9,554 nucleotides of DNA, taken from Chloroflexota bacterium (GTDB taxonomy: Bacteria > Cyanobacteriota > Vampirovibrionia > Obscuribacterales > Obscuribacteraceae). The DNA lies in the NCBI GenBank assembly GCA_005240105.1, contig SBAT01000142.1, positions 1-9,554 of the forward strand, in the 5' to 3' direction. The position numbers and the translations under genes were made by a program. Position 1 is the stretch's first letter. Every line of letters begins with the position of its first letter. The notes below the pieces were generated by a model, which did not search any database, was not told where the DNA came from, and saw only the letters and a program-made list of their open reading frames with translations. Positions 6,018 through 9,554 of the stretch are shown piece after piece.

Positions 6018-6422
6018 ATGAGTGAAAGACGACTAGTTGCTGCCGAGCTGGCAAAATTTTTCGGGGCGCTGTCCAACCCTCTGCGAGTGCAGATTGTGGA
6101 GGAGTTGCGTGACCGTGAACTCACAGTCAACGAGTTACAAGTTGCGCTTGCAGTGCCGCATGCTTTAGTGTCACAACACCTGGGTGTGCTGAGAGCGAAC
6201 CGAATGGTAATAGAACGTCGACAAGGTAAGCATGTCTATTATCACCTTCGCCATTCCGAACTAGCTGGGATTATCAAGCACTGCTTGAAGTTCGTTAGTC
6301 CTGACACCGGCGAATCCGAAAAAATTCTTGATGCTATAAAACACGCATCAAATCTATGGAGTGAAGGTCAGTCTTCAAGAGCGTCCAAACCCGCCAGGCG
6401 GCGGAAAGATACATCTGTTTGA
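6018..6422 (+). CDS. ArsR/SmtB-family winged-helix transcriptional regulator
   Basis: The 134-residue protein has the classic fold: L18-S-N-P-L-R-V-Q-I-V-E-E-L at 18-30, the helix-turn-helix around 36-62 ending in V-S-Q-H-L-G-V-L-R, and the beta wing E66-R-R-Q-G-K-H-V-Y-Y-H-L at 66-77. Family members are usually dimeric repressors released by a metal ion or redox signal. The arsenic/cadmium motif ELCVCDL is absent: the same helix reads E-L-T-V-N-E-L, and the only Cys is near residue 89 (K-H-C-L-K-F). So metal sensing by the usual sites is unlikely and the signal is open. A basic tail (118-130) follows the domain. It is divergent from the stress-protein/SulP operon and upstream of the carbonic anhydrase operon, both with matching candidate operators. 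The ribosome site is weak (GAAGTGA). Confidence 0.95.
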   Translation: MSERRLVAAELAKFFGALSNPLRVQIVEELRDRELTVNELQVALAVPHALVSQHLGVLRANRMVIERRQGKHVYYHLRHSELAGIIKHCLKFVSPDTGESEKILDAIKHASNLWSEGQSSRASKPARRRKDTSV

Positions 6423-6472
6423 GTTTCAAAATCTTGCTTGGTTGGCAAAACTTTGATAGTATTACCCATTAA

Positions 6473-6494
6473 CATATTGCGATATTACAATGTT
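6473..6494. promoter_or_regulatory. Second candidate operator, sharing core and spacing with the 40-bp palindrome
   Basis: CATATTGC (6473-6480), six bases, then ACAATGTT (6487-6494) line up with CATATGGC (5823-5830), six bases, GCAATATG (5837-5844) in the palindrome. The left half here equals the reverse complement of the palindrome's right half at all eight positions; the right half matches at five of eight. A wider TAACAT/ATGTTA inverted repeat (6470-6475, 6490-6495) surrounds it. It overlaps the -35 of the downstream promoter, a repressing position. Confidence 0.5.
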
Positions 6495-6504
6495 AGGATA
6501 TTAT
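6477..6504 (+). promoter_or_regulatory. Promoter of the secreted-protein/carbonic-anhydrase/SulP operon
   Basis: TTGCGA (6477-6482) and TATTAT (6499-6504) are 16 bp apart, with four and five consensus matches. A start near 6511 leaves about 21 nt before the ATG at 6532, with AGGGG in that leader. No other good promoter is visible before 7027, 7667 or 8354. Confidence 0.5.
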
Positions 6505-6531
6505 TTAAAATGTGTTTGTAGGGGATGAGAT

Positions 6532-6945
6532 ATGCGGTTGTCTTCAAATAGAAGAAAAGTCAATATTTCATTTTTACTGTTTGCTGCAGTCTCTACTTTC
6601 CTTTGTCTTTTTTCCTGCTTGGAAATTGAGGACAGCAACGCTCCACTGGTAGCATCTCTGCTGTTTGAACCGGCTATGGAAATGTCGGATCTAGCCAAAC
6701 TGCAGGATAGTGAGTCCCTAGATAAAACAGATAAGTCCGGCAGAGAAGGACTAGAGCAGGCGCTTCCCTATAGGACCCACAGCAAAAGTCATGGTGGTGA
6801 AAGGCAGTCTGCTCCTCCTCAACTATGTAATCAGATAATAGCGCCGAGGTTTGAACGGCAGAAGTTACCGTCAAATCTTGTGGGAGCTAACGAATCCTAT
6901 ATCAATCTTCGATTGTGTCTTTTATTTTGTAGTCTCTTAATTTGA
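6532..6945 (+). CDS. Hypothetical secreted protein or lipoprotein, first gene of the carbonic anhydrase operon
   Basis: I do not recognise a family. The ATG is well supported by AGGGG 7 nt upstream (6520-6524) and a promoter before it. The 137-residue product begins with a basic stretch (R2, R7, R8, K9), a hydrophobic core (12-28) and L-F-S-C at 26-29, which could be a lipobox with C29 as the lipidated residue. The mature part is polar and low in predicted structure (45-120), and the protein ends with a short hydrophobic segment holding two Cys (C129, C133). That ending looks abrupt, so a changed C-terminus through an old frameshift is possible but not shown. Its place before the two carbonic anhydrase genes (81-nt gap) suggests an envelope role linked to inorganic carbon, by position only. 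Confidence 0.65.
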   Translation: MRLSSNRRKVNISFLLFAAVSTFLCLFSCLEIEDSNAPLVASLLFEPAMEMSDLAKLQDSESLDKTDKSGREGLEQALPYRTHSKSHGGERQSAPPQLCNQIIAPRFERQKLPSNLVGANESYINLRLCLLFCSLLI

Positions 6946-6975
6946 TTCCCCCTCTATCTCCTCATTAGAGAGTTC

Positions 6976-6996
6976 GATGCGCGCAATTACCGCATC
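6976..6996. repeat. Short hairpin-forming repeat between operon genes
   Basis: GATGCG (6976-6981) and CGCATC (6991-6996) form a perfect 6-bp stem with a 9-nt loop, 30 nt before the divergent carbonic anhydrase gene. No T-run follows, so termination is unlikely; it may only affect mRNA processing, or mean nothing. Confidence 0.3.
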
Positions 6997-7026
6997 AGGA
7001 ATTGGATTTAAGAGAGGTCAACTCAA

Positions 7027-7608
7027 ATGAATAACAGATGTTGTGGAAAGGCAGAAATGCCTAACCATTGCGGTCGTGCAGTAAACACACTGGTGGTTGC
7101 TTGTGCCGAGTTGGATGACTTGCCGAATTGGAATATTCGTCGGTTTCTAGGACCCTATATGACTATGCGTTCAGCAGGGGCGATACCGGATATCTCCGAA
7201 TCGACGGAAGGTAAGTTGCTGGCTAGCCTATTAACGGAAAATCAAAGTATCACTCACCTGGTAATTTGTGCACACAGTCTTTGTGCCCATTTTGGTAGTG
7301 CCAGGTGGTGCAGCGATTTGTCGCAAGCATGGCGAGAAGATGACATGCGCGCTGTGGTCAGAGACCTAACTCTGGAAAATCCAGGCTTGCGTCCGAGATA
7401 TAGATCTGGATTGTTGCAGCAACGCTGGTTGGGCAATATGGTCAGACGCTTACGAACTTGGTCAATGCAAATTGGCAGACCTGATCTTGAGATTCATGCC
7501 TGGATTTACGAGCCGGAAATGGATTGGATATCAACATTGGATCAAGAGACTGACATATTTGTGCCGTTGAATGCTTGCACGAAACTGCTTCGTGCGGCGG
7601 AAGCTTAA
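7027..7608 (+). CDS. Divergent beta-carbonic anhydrase homologue with altered active site
   Basis: Beta-carbonic anhydrases bind zinc with Cys-His-Cys and need an Asp-Arg pair in C-x-D-x-R for catalysis. This 193-residue protein keeps the three zinc ligands (C26, H83, C86 in A-H-S-L-C) and family landmarks such as R48-S-A-G-A-I-P-D and the late strand L154-E-I-H-A-W-I-Y. But the C-S-D-S-R motif reads C26-A-E-L-D30: Glu replaces the Asp and Asp replaces the Arg, and the glycine-rich loop after the IPP segment is gone. Standard catalysis is therefore unlikely; a regulatory partner, a CO2/bicarbonate sensor or another zinc-lyase reaction are options. Extra Cys/His residues at the N-terminus (C5, C6, H14, C15) could bind metal. 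GAGG lies 9 nt upstream of the ATG. The gene sits directly before an intact paralogue. Confidence 0.85.
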   Translation: MNNRCCGKAEMPNHCGRAVNTLVVACAELDDLPNWNIRRFLGPYMTMRSAGAIPDISESTEGKLLASLLTENQSITHLVICAHSLCAHFGSARWCSDLSQAWREDDMRAVVRDLTLENPGLRPRYRSGLLQQRWLGNMVRRLRTWSMQIGRPDLEIHAWIYEPEMDWISTLDQETDIFVPLNACTKLLRAAEA

Positions 7609-7666
7609 GTTGTCTTGCTCAGTTACGAAAGACTCTCAACTCATCCACTTCTGGAGGTGATATCTA

Positions 7667-8341
7667 ATGCGAAAACTACTAGCCGGTCTCCATCAATTTC
7701 AATCAGAAATATTTCTTTCGCAAAAAGAATTGTTTGAACGTTTGTCTCAGGGACAAGCACCAGATGCGCTTTTTGTAACGTGTTCAGATTCACGCATAAA
7801 TCCAAACTTGATCACCCAGACAAATCCCGGTGACTTATTTATTTTGCGAAATGCCGGAAACATCATTCCACCCTACGGTGCTGCTAATGGCGGCGAAGGT
7901 GCAACCATCGAATTTGCGGTGGTTGCTCTCGGAATCAAAGACATAATAGTCTGCGGACATTCACACTGTGGCGCTGTGAAGGGCTTGCTGCATCCTGAAA
8001 AGCTCCACGATATGCCTACTGTTGCAAGTTGGCTTGCGCATGCTCAAGCAACAAAGCGCATTGTAGATGAGAATTACCACAATCTACCTGATGATGAATT
8101 GCTTAGTGTCGCTATTCAAGAAAATGTTCTTGTCCAAGTCGAAAATTTGCGAACACACCCAGCAGTGGCAGCACGTCTGGCAAGAGGTGAGCTAAATCTG
8201 CATGCATGGACCTACAAAATTGAGACCGGAGAAGTCTTCAGTTTCCGACCAGATGAGGGGCAATTTCTGCCAGTCACTGAAGTAGAGACTGGAGTCGAAC
8301 GCCGACGGTCCAGGTTCACTGGCACCAGCAGTTCTATCTAA
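7667..8341 (+). CDS. Beta-carbonic anhydrase (CcaA/IcfA-like)
   Basis: The enzyme interconverts CO2 and bicarbonate, probably in the cytoplasm since no signal peptide is present. All active-site residues are there: C39-S-D41-S-R43, H98 and C101 in G-H-S-H-C-G, plus R61-N-A-G-N-I-I-P-P and the glycine-rich G71-A-A-N-G-G-E-G loop. The text from residue 1 (M-R-K-L-L-A-G-L) to about 195 follows, from memory, cyanobacterial CcaA nearly throughout. At 224 residues it lacks the long C-terminal extension of carboxysomal CcaA and ends in a short basic/Ser tail. The start is certain: GGAGGTGAT at 7653-7661, ideal spacing to the ATG. The next gene begins 12 nt after its stop and encodes a SulP permease, a pairing seen as neighbours or fusions in many bacteria, which suggests bicarbonate uptake or CO2 recapture. 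Confidence 0.97.
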   Translation: MRKLLAGLHQFQSEIFLSQKELFERLSQGQAPDALFVTCSDSRINPNLITQTNPGDLFILRNAGNIIPPYGAANGGEGATIEFAVVALGIKDIIVCGHSHCGAVKGLLHPEKLHDMPTVASWLAHAQATKRIVDENYHNLPDDELLSVAIQENVLVQVENLRTHPAVAARLARGELNLHAWTYKIETGEVFSFRPDEGQFLPVTEVETGVERRRSRFTGTSSSI

Positions 8342-8353
8342 TGAGAAAGAGGC

Positions 8354-9554
8354 ATGAGTTTCATCAGTAAACTATCTTCAATTGTGACTGGCTACCGCGA
8401 GAATTTCACTAGTGATTTTCTTGCGTCGATAGTAGTTTTCCTCGTCGCTCTGCCGCTTTGTATGGGGATCGCAATAGCATCTGGCGTACCTCCGGCAGCT
8501 GGCATTGTCACTGGCATTATCGGTGGGATAGTTGTAGGAAGGCTATCAGGCGGACCATTGCTAGTGAGCGGGCCCGCAGCCGGCTTGACCGTCATTGTTT
8601 TTGAAGTTGTGAAAGAACACGGTGTCGCTGCACTTGGATTAATCGTATTGCTAGCAGGAGTAGTGCAGCTTCTCGCTGGACTCTTGAAATTGGGACAATG
8701 GTTCAGAGCTGTTTCTCCTGCCGTGATCAATGGCATGCTATCAGGCATAGGCGTCCTGATTATGGCCAGCCAGTTTCACGTAATGCTTGACGACACACCA
8801 AAAGGCAGCGGGATTGAAAACTTGCTTACGATTCCGTTGGCCATTTGGGAATGCCTTCAATCTGTCAGCATTACCAGCACGCACATTGCTGGATGTGTTG
8901 GAATACTATCCATTTTGATACTGGCCTTCTGGAGCATTGCGCCAAAGCGGCTTAAAAAAATACTGCCGGCTGCGCTTGTCGCCGTTCTTGCTGCCACTGC
9001 CGTTACCATCATGTTTCGATTGGACATTAAGACTGTGTCCCTACCGGATAATCTACTATCCGCTCTACAATTTCCGACTGCAGAAACAATTCGAGCATCA
9101 CTCAATTGGACGCTTTTTCTACAGGCGTTAGGTGTTGCGCTAATCGCAAGTGCGGAAACTCTTTTGAGTGCTTCAGCAGTAGATCGCTTGCACCAGGGAC
9201 CAAGGACTAAATACGACCAGGAATTGGCAGGACAAGGCGTCGGTAATATCATATGTGGTGCTTTGGGCGCATTACCGATGACTGGAGTTATCGTCAGGTC
9301 AAGCGTCAATGTGAATGCTGGTGCAAAAACGCGTGCGTCGACCATGATGCACGGCTTTTGGCTTCTTTTATTTGTGGTTTTCCTGCCTTCAGTACTGAAG
9401 CTCATACCGATATCCTGTCTGGCCGCTATACTCGTGTATACAGGATTCAAGCTGACAAATTTTTCGATTGTTCGCACATTGGCGGAATACGGAAAGAGTG
9501 AAGTAGCCATTTACATAATCACGGTGCTCGTAATAGTGTGCGATGATCTATTAA
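8354..9554 (+). CDS. SulP-family permease, N-terminal 400 residues (cut by window edge)
   Basis: The frame is open from ATG 8354 to the right edge (400 codons plus one base). Landmarks are the start F22-L-A-S-I-V-V-F-L-V-A-L-P-L-C-M-G-I-A with V-S-G-P-A-A-G-L at 71-78, and the late A-S-A-E-T-L-L-S-A-S-A-V-D-R segment leading to G-A-L-P-M-T-G-V-I-V-R-S-S-V-N. It belongs to the SulP subfamily often found beside, or fused to, carbonic anhydrase, and is clearly distinct from the minus-strand SulP of this locus, whose signature is Q-V-Y-G-P-T-A-A. Whether a STAS or carbonic anhydrase domain follows lies outside the window. It starts 12 nt after the carbonic anhydrase gene. AGAGG sits only 1 nt before the ATG, too close for normal use, so translational coupling is likely. 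Bicarbonate is the favoured substrate from context. Confidence 0.95.
   Translation, partial: MSFISKLSSIVTGYRENFTSDFLASIVVFLVALPLCMGIAIASGVPPAAGIVTGIIGGIVVGRLSGGPLLVSGPAAGLTVIVFEVVKEHGVAALGLIVLLAGVVQLLAGLLKLGQWFRAVSPAVINGMLSGIGVLIMASQFHVMLDDTPKGSGIENLLTIPLAIWECLQSVSITSTHIAGCVGILSILILAFWSIAPKRLKKILPAALVAVLAATAVTIMFRLDIKTVSLPDNLLSALQFPTAETIRASLNWTLFLQALGVALIASAETLLSASAVDRLHQGPRTKYDQELAGQGVGNIICGALGALPMTGVIVRSSVNVNAGAKTRASTMMHGFWLLLFVVFLPSVLKLIPISCLAAILVYTGFKLTNFSIVRTLAEYGKSEVAIYIITVLVIVCDDLL

Noticed and set aside
8392..9510. Two minus-strand open frames (8392-8748 and 8857-9510)
   Set aside because: They are antisense shadows of the plus-strand SulP gene, which has clear family motifs throughout.
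7027..9554. Carboxysome or DAB-type carbon-concentrating operon
   Set aside because: No shell protein, Rubisco, DabA or DabB is present; the enzyme resembles carboxysomal CcaA only in its catalytic core.

Overview
The window is compact bacterial chromosome with no rRNA, tRNA, CRISPR array or insertion sequence that I can see. Gene types and envelope signals (signal peptides, small secreted coiled-coil proteins, an EF-hand protein) suggest a Gram-negative-type bacterium. The intact beta-carbonic anhydrase closely resembles, from memory, the cyanobacterial CcaA/IcfA type. With the rest of the gene content this makes a non-photosynthetic cyanobacterial relative (Melainabacteria/Vampirovibrionia, for example the Obscuribacter group) my best guess. 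That placement is inference.

Left part (1-2234). A truncated minus-strand gene at the left edge encodes an EF-hand protein. It diverges from a Fic (AMP-transferase) gene with an N-terminal inhibitory motif and a C-terminal winged-helix-like domain. The Fic promoter region carries four TTGCCAA/TTGGCAA boxes. A YaeQ-like protein (PD-(D/E)XK nuclease fold) follows.

Middle part (2262-3695). A plus-strand set of four small genes reads as one unit with its own promoter: a 55-residue basic peptide ending in a Cys/Gly-rich tail, a GRDP-like (DUF1399-type) protein with a V-D-x-V-W-H-x-H motif, a secreted protein made almost entirely of an N-Q-x-x-I-L-x heptad repeat, and a second secreted coiled-coil protein or lipoprotein. 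I know of no described system with this composition. It is one of the two most interesting parts of the window.

Right part (3745-9554). This is an inorganic-carbon locus. On the minus strand lie a universal-stress-protein-like gene and a SulP permease without a STAS domain. On the plus strand lie an ArsR-type repressor, then a short secreted protein, a divergent beta-carbonic anhydrase homologue that keeps the zinc ligands but has lost the Asp-Arg dyad, an intact beta-carbonic anhydrase, and a second SulP permease of another subfamily that runs off the right edge. A nearly perfect 40-bp palindrome sits on the predicted start site of the minus-strand operon. A related site with the same core and spacing sits in the promoter of the plus-strand operon. 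The simple reading is that the ArsR protein between them controls both arms: bicarbonate (or other anion) uptake by the SulP proteins, and CO2/bicarbonate interconversion by the carbonic anhydrases.

Two genes are easy to miss because they run off the window: the GTG-started EF-hand gene at the left edge and the 400-codon SulP reading frame at the right edge.
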